Shown in pieces: positions 15,358 to 24,483 of a stretch of DNA of 64,000 nucleotides; the first letter of the stretch is position 1, and each line of letters starts with the position of its first letter. This DNA comes from Dawidia cretensis (GTDB taxonomy: Bacteria > Bacteroidota > Bacteroidia > Cytophagales > Cyclobacteriaceae), in NCBI RefSeq assembly GCF_018598175.1, contig NZ_JAHESE010000007.1, positions 124,001-188,000 of the forward strand. Reading direction: 5' to 3'. A program made the translations under genes and the position numbers. The notes beneath the pieces are model-generated. The model was not told the origin of the DNA. It saw only the letters and a list, made by a program, of their open reading frames with translations, and did no database searches.

Positions 15358-16116
15358 TTAAACTTCCCAGGTACCGCTTTCGTCTACTTCGCCGTCGACA
15401 TAGTACGCCCACTCGCCGTTACCGGCTGCATCCCATTCCATTTTGTACATCAGCTCGTCATTGATGACATACTCCACTGAACCGGCTTTTGTTTTTGTAT
15501 TGACATGGATGTTTACTTCGAACGAAGTCTGGTCTTCAACGCCCGATATGACAAAATCAAAATTATCGCCGGTATGCTTCCAGCTATAGGTAATGAACAC
15601 AACGTCGTCGCCGCCGTAGATGTGCATCAGGCCTTCGCTGCCGTCTTTAGTCTCTTCAGCGTATACATACCGCGTCCAACCTTCGTCCTGAGAGTACTTG
15701 ATAAAGATCTCAAATACGTATTTATTTGACTGCTCGCTTACCTGGTACGCTACGCTCATGCCGCTACCTTGCGAATCCGTCCAGGTATAGACCAGGTACT
15801 CCGTCTGTGTTGCAGCAACGCGTCCGTTGGCAACCATAATGGGTGTCGAGCCTTTCACAGCGCCTTGCGGCGGCTTGAAATACTGCAAGTAGCCGCTCAT
15901 TGCATTGGCCATATTCACATAGGAAGAGGCTTGGACCGCATACGTGTCGTCCGAGCTCGCCATGGCCGAAGGCGGCGTAACGACGCTACTTGACCCCGAC
16001 ATACTAAAGGCTACGTCCTCCAGGCTCTTCTCGGGAGTAGCATCGTCTTCCTTCGAGCACGAAAACGCCGCTGCCGAGAAAGCAACCAGCAATAGAAACT
16101 TGTTAAGTTTTTTCAT
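15358..16116 (-). CDS. Surface-type lipoprotein of a local paralogous family, function unknown
   Basis: The 252-residue product has a lipoprotein signal (MKKLNKFLLLVAFSAAAFSC) with the lipidated cysteine followed by SKEDD. Acidic residues at this place form the lipoprotein export signal of Bacteroidota, so exposure on the cell surface is likely. The body starts with SLEDVAF and has beta-rich segments ending in DESGTWEV. The protein at 17631-18377 shares the SLEDVA opening, the YVFE..I block, the YAEE..D.S.GLM block and the GTWE ending, so they are paralogues. A decayed copy lies at 4070-4356. The start at 16116 is chosen over an upstream in-frame ATG because it begins the lipoprotein signal. 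A strong terminator follows. Confidence 0.8.
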   Translation of the reverse strand: MKKLNKFLLLVAFSAAAFSCSKEDDATPEKSLEDVAFSMSGSSSVVTPPSAMASSDDTYAVQASSYVNMANAMSGYLQYFKPPQGAVKGSTPIMVANGRVAATQTEYLVYTWTDSQGSGMSVAYQVSEQSNKYVFEIFIKYSQDEGWTRYVYAEETKDGSEGLMHIYGGDDVVFITYSWKHTGDNFDFVISGVEDQTSFEVNIHVNTKTKAGSVEYVINDELMYKMEWDAAGNGEWAYYVDGEVDESGTWEV

Positions 16117-16284
16117 AGAAAGGTGATAAAATTGTGAAGGTGAATTATGCACGCAATTTTGAATTTTTCTTCCAGTTTAAAAAACGCCGGATAGCAGAAT
16201 AATATGCTTTTGAAGTTATAATATTACACGTGTAGACTATCAACTATACACTTATAAACATTAACGTACGAACATCGATACTCG

Positions 16285-16770
16285 TCATTGTGGTATTCTC
16301 TCTTCGAAAAACTTCACCAGCGTTTCCATAACCAAGGTATCCTCTTTCACAAACTGTGAATACGCAAGAAATGTACCTCTAACGGTAGAATCGTCAAGGC
16401 CGTGCGTATCAACCACAAAGCTTGCCATGTTATTCTTAAACCTTACTGCATCCAGTTTCTTTACTCCTTTTGCGTTCAATTCCTCAAATTTCCCCACGAT
16501 CACCTTTCATGGAGTCGTATGTCACCGAATCGACATAGTGTATATTGACCAAAAATTGGGTTCTCTTATCCGGCACGCTATCGATGCTAACGTCCAATGT
16601 CCGCTCCTTTTTTATTAAAACACCTTGCTCATCATACAGCTTGTTGTGGTATAGGTACTCGTCTTCGACAACGATGACCATATACATATCCAGTTTGATC
16701 TTACCGCTATCAGAAGCATAATACTCATAGAAGTGTCCATGTCGTAACAACAACTCCCCAAACACTTCTT
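16285..16770 (-). pseudogene. Truncated, frameshifted duplicate of the next lipoprotein pseudogene
   Basis: The upstream frame reads YEYYASDSGKIKLDM down to YVDSVTYDSMK; the downstream frame reads VIVGKFEELNAKGVKKLDAV through TVRGTFLAY to ETLVKFFEERIPQ. Joined by removing one base near 16495, they align with the C-terminal half of the copy at 16816-17624 (WQNYSETDSGKVML, YDSAFLIVGDYDENFYLKGK, FFVRGFVW, MLSETL). No signal peptide or N-terminal half is present, and no proper start precedes it. It is best read as a partial tandem duplication that then picked up a one-base insertion. Confidence 0.7.
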
Positions 16771-16815
16771 CTCATTTTACCTCTTACTATCTCAAATTTG
16801 ATACAAAAATTCTCT

Positions 16816-17624
16816 CTAGAGAACTTTATACTTCTCCTCAAAATGCAACGAAGATTGCAATGTCTCCGATAACATTACAGAATCTTCGAAGGTCGTTGTC
16901 TGAAAGGTCCATACGAATCCGCGCACAAAAAAGGTACCGGATTTTTCTACCACAAATCTAAGTACGGCGTGATTATCCTTCACCTTTATCGTATCGACCT
17001 TCCCCTTCAGGTAAAAGTTTTCATCATAATCACCAACAATCAAAAAAGCGCTATCATATTCGTTCTCAAACAATTCAACACTAAACACCATCATATCCTT
17101 CCGACTCAACGTAGGCCGCAGGCTGATCGCCAGCGGTAAATACGTATAAACCATTTTCCCCTCCGCCGAAGGCCGCTTCAAATAGTACGTTTCAGCATGT
17201 CCCTGCACGTTTAGCACACCGGCCTCCAACATAACCTTCCCGCTGTCTGTCTCGCTATAATTCTGCCACATCCCACACTGGTAACCTCCTTTGAAAGGAC
17301 CGAATTGAGCAATATTCCCATTCCTATAAAAAGAAAAAAAAGCTCATTCCTTTTTTCCCTGTACGTACCCCGTAACCGTTGAAAGATGGCCACTTTTAAA
17401 GTATGTAAAAAGTGAGCCTTGCAACGTGTCCCGAACATAAGTCCGACGTTCAAGGAGATTTCCCAGCGAATCATATACCAACGTTTCCCCATGCCGAAGC
17501 CCGGCTTCCAGGGCCGTCTGCAACTTTAGCGTTCCATTGGCAAAATACTCCTGACGTACCTCCCGGGAAGAACAGCTTACAAAATAACGGACAATAATCC
17601 GATGCAGAAACCTATCCTACTCAT
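16816..17624 (-). pseudogene. Broken YwqK-like (MORN-type) lipoprotein gene
   Basis: From an ATG at 17624 the frame gives a signal-peptide core (MSRIGFCIGLLSVIL) and then stops; one base is missing near 17578, after which the frame continues as SCSSREVRQEYFANGTLKL. The repeats (EYFANGTLKL, YFKSGHLSTVTGYVQGKKE, FYRNGNIAQFGPFKGG) look like the YwqK/MORN family. An in-frame TGA at 17344-17346 interrupts the second and third repeats, and the same frame then runs to the stop at 16816. The ATG lies six bases after the stop of the upstream lipoprotein gene, so it was the second gene of that operon. Two lesions in one gene make a pseudogene likely; sequencing error is the alternative. Confidence 0.7.
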
Positions 17625-17630
17625 ATCTCT

Positions 17631-18377
17631 CTAATCGTCTGCCTCCCAGGTGCCCGTAGCGTCTACATTGCTATCGGCATTGTATCGGATCCAGCTACCG
17701 CTGCCCAGTGCATCCCAGGTAACGTCGTATATATGTTGTTCATCCTGCCAATGGTTTACCGTACCGGCACCGGTCTTTTCATCGATGTCCATGTGCAACT
17801 CGTGATATTTAGCGGCAGGATATTTCAGGATGAGGTTAAACCTATCGTCTCGACGCTCCCAGGTGCCTTCGGTAATTATTTCGTCTGTTGCAAGGCTGTA
17901 AACTTTCATGAGTCCACGGCTGCGGTCCCGGTATTCTTCGGCATACACCACCGACTTCCACGCTTCGCCTTTCCTGATAAACGCTTCAAAAACATAACGA
18001 CCACGCTGTTGACTTACCTGGTAGGCATATTCGTTATCGTTGTAAATAAACCACGTGCGCGTCCTGTACTTCACACCTGGCTTGCCTGCCACTGGCTGTT
18101 CGACAAGAATTTCCGTCCACTGCGACGGAGTAAGATAGCGTTGCACGTACTTGATCATGACATTGTTGGCAAACGCGACATAATCCAGCGCCTGGTTGGC
18201 GTGATCATCGCGGGACCAAAGCCCCAGCGGCGGCGCATGGTGAATATAATAAAGCGAGTCGGCGAAGCTTAGCGCGACGTCTTCCAGCGACACATTGGGT
18301 GCGTCGTCATCGCTGCTACACGAGCAGCAACATGTAAACACCAACATGCTAAACAGTAAGGTGCGGATCGAGAGCAT
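17631..18377 (-). CDS. Surface-type lipoprotein, paralogue of the gene at 15358, function unknown
   Basis: This 248-residue protein has a short signal (MLSIRTLLFSMLVFTCCCSC) with the lipidated cysteine followed by SSDDD, again the acidic export signal for surface lipoproteins. It shares SLEDVALSF, GRYVFEAFI, YAEEYRDRSRGLMKVY and the closing TGTWEADD with the paralogue at 15358-16116, and has similar length. No enzymatic motif is visible. It is followed after six bases by the broken YwqK-like lipoprotein gene, so the two formed an operon. Confidence 0.8.
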   Translation of the reverse strand: MLSIRTLLFSMLVFTCCCSCSSDDDAPNVSLEDVALSFADSLYYIHHAPPLGLWSRDDHANQALDYVAFANNVMIKYVQRYLTPSQWTEILVEQPVAGKPGVKYRTRTWFIYNDNEYAYQVSQQRGRYVFEAFIRKGEAWKSVVYAEEYRDRSRGLMKVYSLATDEIITEGTWERRDDRFNLILKYPAAKYHELHMDIDEKTGAGTVNHWQDEQHIYDVTWDALGSGSWIRYNADSNVDATGTWEADD

Positions 18378-18510
18378 CTTTTGGGTAGTTTATTTAGAGC
18401 GATGGTGCAATATACGAATTGCGCGAAAGCGGCGATCAGGTCCTCCAACAACTCTTTCTACGTGCTCATGACTACCTAAAATACTGTTGTCTGCCTCCGC
18501 AGCGGTCGGG

Positions 18511-19620
18511 TTACTGTACGCCATAGGACCAGCCGCTATGGTACAAACCCATCCCTCCGATTTCAAAAACACGCTCCCTCCTGTTATCCGTGGGATCAAT
18601 CGCCCGATCAGTCATGGACGTATAGGTATACGTAACTTTCCACGGATCTGCCGGCGGTTCCTGGCATGCCTTCGGTTCCGCAGGCATTTCCGGTGCCGGG
18701 CTGGACACGGCAGTTATAGCTTTCTGAGAATTGTCTGCTAAAAATGTTTCTGGCAAAAAGGCCTCGGTATCTGAAACCGGTTTTATAATGGGCATGGTTT
18801 TGTCTGTTGATTCGCTACCAGCAATAGCCAGGATTTTCGCGGCGCCTGTACGTTTAACTTGTTTCACCATACCATTGTCATGAAGTGCGCCGAACTGCAC
18901 CCCCACCGTTAGTTGCAAGCTATACCCCGCATCTGGCGGGATGGTGTTGTTCAGCACGACGTCCAGTGTCTGGGCGGGCGAGCCTTTGAGCGACGAATAC
19001 CAGGGCGTTTCGACCATATTCCAGCCCTGCATGGTGTCGTACCATTTTGGTGCGGCGTATTTACCGGTGGTACTATTGAAGGTAAAATCCGGTACAACGC
19101 CCAGGCATACCACGATGCTATACGCCGGGTGTTGACTGTTGGGGAAGAAATTGATGTCGCGTACCAATTGGGGGATGTTGATGCGTGCGGAACCCGTGGC
19201 ACGGTCGATGGTACACGTAACGGCTGTGCGGACCATCGAATCAAACGTCGTATATTTATTCAGCGAGAAACCTTGTAATAGTTCCGGGTATTGCGAAAGG
19301 CGGATGGCACGGCGTCCGAGCGCACTGACACCGTCCAGTTTTTGGATTTGTTTTAGCGCTTTGTTTACAAAGCCGCTGAAGTTATAATCGGCGAGGGCTT
19401 TCATGGGGCTCATCATAAAGCGCACTTCTTTTCCCATGGTCGAGCAGCCGCCAAATTCGGTCATCCATAGCCGTGCCGTGGCAAACCGACGGGAGGTGCG
19501 GATCGTTTCTTTGCTGGCGCCGCCCTTGCGACGGACGACGGTTTTGTCAGTGCCGCGCATTTTGTACGCGGTGAAGTCGCCGAGACTTCCACTAAATTTC
19601 AATTCGGTTAGATAGGCCAT
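18511..19620 (-). CDS. Conserved-looking protein of unknown function
   Basis: The 369-residue product lacks a signal peptide and starts MAYLTELKFSGSLGDFTAYK, followed by a basic stretch with KTVVRRKGGASKETI. I recall similar N-termini in Bacteroidota hypothetical proteins, but no function. Middle blocks contain SLNKYTTFDSMVRTAV and ARINIPQLVRDINFFP. The last 90 residues are proline-rich and of low complexity (SSPAPEMPAEPKACQEPPAD), then end in GGMGLYHSGWSYGVQ. Codon use and length support a real gene. Neighbours give no hint of a role. Confidence 0.7.
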   Translation of the reverse strand: MAYLTELKFSGSLGDFTAYKMRGTDKTVVRRKGGASKETIRTSRRFATARLWMTEFGGCSTMGKEVRFMMSPMKALADYNFSGFVNKALKQIQKLDGVSALGRRAIRLSQYPELLQGFSLNKYTTFDSMVRTAVTCTIDRATGSARINIPQLVRDINFFPNSQHPAYSIVVCLGVVPDFTFNSTTGKYAAPKWYDTMQGWNMVETPWYSSLKGSPAQTLDVVLNNTIPPDAGYSLQLTVGVQFGALHDNGMVKQVKRTGAAKILAIAGSESTDKTMPIIKPVSDTEAFLPETFLADNSQKAITAVSSPAPEMPAEPKACQEPPADPWKVTYTYTSMTDRAIDPTDNRRERVFEIGGMGLYHSGWSYGVQ

Positions 19621-19930
19621 ACAGGGTGGTTAAACGGTTATAACGAGTTTACTATACGAACGCCGCGAGGGTCCAAACGGTATCCACGAACAATATAGCA
19701 ACTTCCTATCTTACCAGGATATACCTGACACTTAATTTATTTTTCATAAGAAGATAACCCAGATCTAATAAGATGTAGGTATACAGTAGCCCAGGAGTAG
19801 GGTACTTCTGGATCAAAACTGGATTATCTTGACTTATAGTATACTTTTTGGGGAAACATGAAGGACTCGACGTCTATATTTGTGCATACAATGTGAATAA
19901 CTCTGTGGATAACTCAATGCGTTACCGCGG
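19621..19930. other. 310-base intergenic stretch, AT-rich, with DnaA-box-like motifs near its right end
   Basis: No open frame of note lies here. It separates two minus-strand genes and must contain the promoter of the gene that starts at 19620. Its AT-rich middle (about 19720-19860) precedes the three DnaA-like boxes annotated separately. I saw no tRNA fold and no strong hairpin. Confidence 0.6.
19881..19912 (-). promoter_or_regulatory. Three tandem DnaA-box-like motifs, 11-12 bases apart
   Basis: On the plus strand, TGTGCATAC (19881), TGTGAATAA (19892) and TGTGGATAA (19904) follow one another. The last two match the DnaA box TTATNCACA exactly on the minus strand, and the first has one mismatch. 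Starts are 11 and 12 bases apart, about one helical turn, all in one orientation. DnaA binding is an inference from the motif. Confidence 0.45.
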
Positions 19931-20536
19931 TTATTCCTCCCCGACAACGTCCTGATTATACCGCTCCATCGCAGCGCCGATCTTTTTCCTGCGCAGCAAC
20001 GCCAGGGCAGCTTCATTTCCCTCCATGATTTCACCCAGACGCTGTACGTCGGCCACTTCTATCGGACCGTTGGGTTCGAGCTGCATATAGACCACGCGGC
20101 TCAGTGTCTCCTCCGGGTACGGCGAATATCCCCGAACGGCACCCGTCACAATACGAAATACCCAGCCACCCTTGTGTGGCACACCCTCCAGTTTCCGGCG
20201 ATTGTTCACAATGCGGTTCATGCGTACGGTACTGTCGGGTTTGATAATGTCATAGTTATGGCCACCTCCCATAACGAAGATATCACCCCGCCCATACCGC
20301 TCGATGCGGCCGGCTTTTTGAAAGGTGCTGTCGCCTTTCAGCCGGACTTCATACCGGTGGCGCCGGATTACACTCTTCTTTGCAAGCGGCTCGCAGGGGC
20401 CCATCAAAAATTGAACAGCACGCATGCGACGAATGCTGGCCAGCGTGTACTGTTCCTGGTCCAACGCGGCAGGCGATTGCGCAAAAGCGCCCAGGGCAAA
20501 AAATACGGCAATAGCCGGCAGAAAAAATCGGATCAT
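19931..20536 (-). CDS. Secreted protein of unknown function
   Basis: The 201-residue product has a clear signal peptide (MIRFFLPAIAVFFALGAFAQ). The mature part is basic (RRMRAVQFLMGPCEPLAKK, KKSVIRRHRYEVRLKGD) and carries a glycine-rich block GRGDIFVMGGGHNYDI. It ends in a helical segment (EIMEGNEAALALLRRKKIGA). No family was recognised. The gene is isolated, with the smc promoter region on one side and the DnaA-like boxes just past its stop. Confidence 0.65.
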   Translation of the reverse strand: MIRFFLPAIAVFFALGAFAQSPAALDQEQYTLASIRRMRAVQFLMGPCEPLAKKSVIRRHRYEVRLKGDSTFQKAGRIERYGRGDIFVMGGGHNYDIIKPDSTVRMNRIVNNRRKLEGVPHKGGWVFRIVTGAVRGYSPYPEETLSRVVYMQLEPNGPIEVADVQRLGEIMEGNEAALALLRRKKIGAAMERYNQDVVGEE

Positions 20537-20873
20537 GAGGGAAAAGATTAGCTAGTCAAATATCTGAACGGCGTGGTGCCCGTGCCTTTGACAGCGATCA
20601 AAAAAAGCACATGGGTGCCTAATGTCCGGTCTGCGCGATGACGGTCGAATTTTGATCTGTTTTTGGGCTGGTGGTGGTGAAAAAGACCTCAAAACGTCGT
20701 TTTTGACGTCCTGGCGGTCTCACAATTTTAATTTTGAATTGCCCGATGCGGTACCTTATCTTTGCCGACTTCCCTATTTCCTGACGGGCCGTTACCACAA
20801 GGTTACATCACCCTCGGATCAGGATGGGAGGCGGATACAGCGGTTTTTAACAATCTATAACAATCGATAGAGC
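20537..20873. other. 337-base intergenic region upstream of smc
   Basis: It holds the smc promoter (20733-20764) and a leader of about 100 bases. A short plus-strand open frame at 20622-20870 crosses the promoter and has no plausible protein features, so it is not called. An inverted repeat AAAACGTCGTTTTTGACGT near 20692-20710 is visible; its role is unknown. Confidence 0.6.
20733..20764 (+). promoter_or_regulatory. Bacteroidota-type promoter of smc
   Basis: A -33 element TTTG at 20733-20736 and a perfect -7 element TATCTTTG (TAnnTTTG) at 20757-20764 are separated by 20 bases, the normal spacing for the Bacteroidota primary sigma factor. Transcription would start near 20771, leaving a leader of about 100 bases before smc. 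Confidence 0.75.
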
Positions 20874-23800
20874 ATGCAATTAGCGAAACTGGAGATCAAA
20901 GGCTTCAAGAGTTTTGCCGACAAGGTCGTTATCAATTTTGATGAAGGGATCACCGGCATCGTCGGACCGAATGGGTGTGGAAAATCGAACGTCGTTGACT
21001 CGATCCGGTGGGTGCTGGGAGAACAGAAAACCAGTGCGCTACGCTCGGAGAAGATGGAGAACGTAATCTTCAACGGCACCAGCGGCCGCGGCGCCCAGCA
21101 AATGGCGGAAGTGGCGCTGACCATTAACAATACCAAGAACATTCTGCCAACGGAATATTCGCAGATCACGATTACCCGGCGCCTCTACCGCACCGGTGAG
21201 AGCGAATACCTGCTGAACGGCGTGACGTGTCGTCTCAAAGACATCACCAACTTGTTCCTCGATACCGGGGTAGCCTCGAACAGCTACGCCATCATCCAGC
21301 TGGGCATGGTCGACGACCTGCTCAACGACAAGGATCACTCCCGTCGGATGCTGTTTGAAGAAGCGGCGGGAATCTCGAAGTTTAAGAAACGCAAGAAAGA
21401 GACGCTCAAGAAGCTCGAAGACACCGACGCCGACCTGGAGCGTGTGGCCGACTTGCAGTTCGAGATCGAGAAGAACATGAAGAGCCTGGAGAAGCAGGCC
21501 AAGCAGACAGAGACATACTACCGCGTCAAGGACGAGTATAAGGCCAAAAGCATTACCCTGGCCAAGGTGGTGGTCAACAGACAAAAGGACAAGTTCGACG
21601 CCATCAGCAAACAAGTGCAGGCGGAGAATGACCGCAAGATCGGCATGGCCGCCGATGTGGCAGAGAAGGAAGCCTCCATCGAAAAAGAAAAGGCCGACCT
21701 GGTCATCAAGGAAAAAACGCTGAGCTCACGTCAGAAGGCGATCAACGAGTTTGTGTCGAAGATCCGCCAGTACGAAAGCGAAAAGCAGATCAAGAACGAA
21801 CGTCTCAAATATCTCAACGACCGGGCTAACGGTCTGCGCGACCAGATTGAGCAGGATAAGAAAAGCAACGAGCGTGCGCGCTTCAGCGTGCAGAGCCTCG
21901 AGGGCGAGCGTGGCTCAGCCGAAGGCATTCTCGAAGAGATCACCCAGAAGCTGGAACGCCTGAAGGGTGAGTACGAAGATCAGAAACGTGTCACCACCGA
22001 GCTGCAAACACAGACCGACTCCCTGCGCCGTGTACAACGCGAGAAGCAGGAAGAGAGCTTCCAGATCAACAAGTCGGTAGAGATCCGCGAGATCCAGGTA
22101 TCGTCGTTCAAACAGGAGCTGGAGAAGACCGCTTCGGATACGTCGCTGCAAAACGCCAGCCTGGTGGAGTTCGAAAACAAGCTGAAGGTCTTACAAGAAG
22201 AGCTTGACAAAGGCAATGCGCAGCAGGACCGCCTGAAGAAGGAAGAAGAAGAGGTACAGAGCCGCATCACGGCGATGGAAAAAACCATCGAGATGATCCG
22301 TGAGGAGATGAACGTGACCGGCCGTAAGCTCGACGCCCGCCAGAACGAATATAACCTGACCAAGTCACTGGTCGAGAACCTGGAAGGTTTCCCCGAAGCC
22401 ATCAAGTTCCTCAAGAAGAAAGTAGGCAAGAATGCTCCCCTCCTGTCGGATATCCTGACAACGTCAGAAGAGTATCGCGTGGCGATCGAGAACTACCTCG
22501 AGCAATACCTCAACTACTATATCGTCGAGCATGAGTCGGAGGCATACGAAGCCATCAACATTCTGAGCGACGCGGCGAAAGGCAAGGCGCACTTCTTTAT
22601 ACTCGACTCGTTCGACAAGTTCGAGTCCACGCCGGGCCGTATTTACGACAACGCCTTCCCGGCAACGGAGATCATCGAGTACGACCAGAAGTATCGCAAG
22701 CTGATGGCGTACATCCTCGACAAGGTATATATCTACGAGGGTGATATGAAGCAGCTGCCCGGCAGCGATGAGAATACGTTCATTACCAAGAACGGCAAGC
22801 TCACCAAGCGCAGGTTCAGCATCTCCGGTGGTTCCGTGGGCCTCTTCGAAGGTAAGAAGATCGGCCGTGCCAAGAACATGGAGAAGCTGGAGAAGGAGAT
22901 CAAGGAGCTGACCACCAAGCTGGACGACATCCGTCACAGCCTGCTGGAAAAACAAGCCGATCTCGAGAAGCTGCGCAACAACAAGATCCGCCAGCAGATC
23001 GACGAGGTGCAAAACACCATCCGTCAGGTAAACGAAGAGTACGTTTCCTTCCGCACGAAGCGCGAGCAGTTCTCCGAAATGCTGAACAGTGCCGACCTGC
23101 GCCGCGAAGACATTCTCGAAAAGATCGACACCCTGCGCCAGGAACTGGAAGACCTGCGCCCCAAAGCGCAACAAATACAACGCGACTACGAAGCACAGGA
23201 AGAGCGCCTCGCGGATATCGCACAGGACCTGGCCAGCAACAACGAGCTGCTGACACAGAAGTCTGCCGCCTATAACGAGCAGAACATTTTCTTCCACCAG
23301 CAGGACAACCGCGTGAAGAGCATCGACCAGGAGATCCGCTTTAAGCAGGAGTCGATGGAGCAAAGTGCGGGACGGATCGACGTCAACGTGGAAGATCTGA
23401 AGAAGAACGAAGAAGAAGTAAAACGCATCATCGAAAATACCGAGAGCAACGACGACGAGCTCCTGGGCATGTACGAAGAAAAAGAAGCCATGGAGAAAGG
23501 CCTGGCGGAAGCGGAAAAAGAATATTACGAAGCGCGCGGCGCGATCGACAAGGTGGAGAAGTCACTGCGCGAGATTCAGCATCAGCGTCAGGCGATCGAC
23601 AACACGTTGATCGAGCTGCAAGGCCAGCTGAACGAAAGCAAGATGCACCTCAACTCGGTGAAAGAGCGTCTGTCAGTCGAGTTCAATGTGGACCTGGATA
23701 CGGTCGTAGGAGAAGCTACGCCGGAAGAGGCGGAGCAGCTGAGCGCCATGGACGAAGTCAAGATTCGCGAGGAAGTGCAGAAGATCCGCAACCGTCTCGA

Positions 23801-24410
23801 CAACATGGGCCCCATCAACCCGATGGCGATGGAAGCCTATACGGAGATCAAACAACGCAACGACTTTATCATGGCACAGAAGGACGACCTTGTCAAGGCC
23901 AAGGAGTCGCTGCTGAGCACGATCGGCGAGATCGAAGGCGTGGCGAGCGCCACCTTCATGGAGTCGTTCAACAAGATCAAGGAGCACTTTGTACGTGTAT
24001 TCCGGTCGTTGTTTACGGAAGACGACCAGTGCGACCTGCGCCTGGTAGACCCGAACAACCCGCTGGAGTCGGAGATCGATATTATCGCCAAGCCGAAAGG
24101 CAAGCGCCCGCTGACGATCAACCAGCTGTCGGGTGGTGAGAAGACGCTGACGGCTACGGCCCTGCTGTTCTCGATGTATCTGTTAAAGCCGGCGCCGTTC
24201 TGTATTTTCGATGAGGTGGACGCTCCGTTGGACGACGCCAACATCGACAAGTTCAACAATATCATCCGGACCTTTAGCAAGGACTCACAGTTTGTGATCG
24301 TTACACACAATAAGCGTACGATGACCTCTACGGACGTGATCTACGGTATTACGATGGTGGAGAAGGGTGTGTCGCGCGTCGTGCCGGTGGATTTGAGAGA
24401 GATGGTGTAA
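20874..24410 (+). CDS. smc: Chromosome segregation ATPase SMC
   Basis: SMC dimers compact and segregate the chromosome, loading near the origin with ScpA and ScpB. The 1178-residue length is normal. The N-terminal head has Walker A GPNGCGKS at residues 31-38; long coiled coils flank a hinge at about residues 505-650 (APLLSDIL, IENYLEQYLNYYIVE, GKAHFFILDSFD). The C-terminal head has the signature LSGGEKTLTATALLFSMY, Walker B FCIFDEVDAPLDDAN and the His in IVTHNKRTM. It is transcribed alone between a clear promoter and a bidirectional terminator. scpA and scpB are not in the window. Confidence 0.97.
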   Translation: MQLAKLEIKGFKSFADKVVINFDEGITGIVGPNGCGKSNVVDSIRWVLGEQKTSALRSEKMENVIFNGTSGRGAQQMAEVALTINNTKNILPTEYSQITITRRLYRTGESEYLLNGVTCRLKDITNLFLDTGVASNSYAIIQLGMVDDLLNDKDHSRRMLFEEAAGISKFKKRKKETLKKLEDTDADLERVADLQFEIEKNMKSLEKQAKQTETYYRVKDEYKAKSITLAKVVVNRQKDKFDAISKQVQAENDRKIGMAADVAEKEASIEKEKADLVIKEKTLSSRQKAINEFVSKIRQYESEKQIKNERLKYLNDRANGLRDQIEQDKKSNERARFSVQSLEGERGSAEGILEEITQKLERLKGEYEDQKRVTTELQTQTDSLRRVQREKQEESFQINKSVEIREIQVSSFKQELEKTASDTSLQNASLVEFENKLKVLQEELDKGNAQQDRLKKEEEEVQSRITAMEKTIEMIREEMNVTGRKLDARQNEYNLTKSLVENLEGFPEAIKFLKKKVGKNAPLLSDILTTSEEYRVAIENYLEQYLNYYIVEHESEAYEAINILSDAAKGKAHFFILDSFDKFESTPGRIYDNAFPATEIIEYDQKYRKLMAYILDKVYIYEGDMKQLPGSDENTFITKNGKLTKRRFSISGGSVGLFEGKKIGRAKNMEKLEKEIKELTTKLDDIRHSLLEKQADLEKLRNNKIRQQIDEVQNTIRQVNEEYVSFRTKREQFSEMLNSADLRREDILEKIDTLRQELEDLRPKAQQIQRDYEAQEERLADIAQDLASNNELLTQKSAAYNEQNIFFHQQDNRVKSIDQEIRFKQESMEQSAGRIDVNVEDLKKNEEEVKRIIENTESNDDELLGMYEEKEAMEKGLAEAEKEYYEARGAIDKVEKSLREIQHQRQAIDNTLIELQGQLNESKMHLNSVKERLSVEFNVDLDTVVGEATPEEAEQLSAMDEVKIREEVQKIRNRLDNMGPINPMAMEAYTEIKQRNDFIMAQKDDLVKAKESLLSTIGEIEGVASATFMESFNKIKEHFVRVFRSLFTEDDQCDLRLVDPNNPLESEIDIIAKPKGKRPLTINQLSGGEKTLTATALLFSMYLLKPAPFCIFDEVDAPLDDANIDKFNNIIRTFSKDSQFVIVTHNKRTMTSTDVIYGITMVEKGVSRVVPVDLREMV

Positions 24411-24427
24411 CACTGTTTAACGCCATA

Positions 24428-24470
24428 ACTAAAAAAGCCTGTTACGATTGTAACGGGCTTTTTTTTTCGC
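24428..24470. terminator. Bidirectional intrinsic terminator between smc and the WG-repeat gene
   Basis: AGCCTGTTAC at 24436-24445 pairs with GTAACGGGCT at 24450-24459 (one G-T wobble, four-base loop). A-run before and T-run after the stem let it act in both directions, ending smc and the convergent minus-strand gene whose stop is at 24484. Confidence 0.88.
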
Positions 24471-24483
24471 TTTTCATTCATAC

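Noticed and set aside
17211-17492. 93-residue minus-strand frame
   Set aside because: It lies in a different frame from the repeats of the broken YwqK-like gene, which explain the same DNA better.
18390-18599. 69-residue minus-strand frame
   Set aside because: It overlaps the end of the 18511-19620 gene in another frame and the promoter of the lipoprotein gene.
19621-19930. A full replication origin
   Set aside because: Only three DnaA-like boxes are visible, dnaA is not in the window, and skew cannot be judged from 64 kb by eye.
20622-20870. 82-residue plus-strand frame before smc
   Set aside because: It crosses the smc promoter and has no coherent protein features.
22464-23363. 299-residue minus-strand open frame inside smc
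   Set aside because: It is leucine/valine-rich reverse translation of coiled-coil codons; smc is certain on the other strand.
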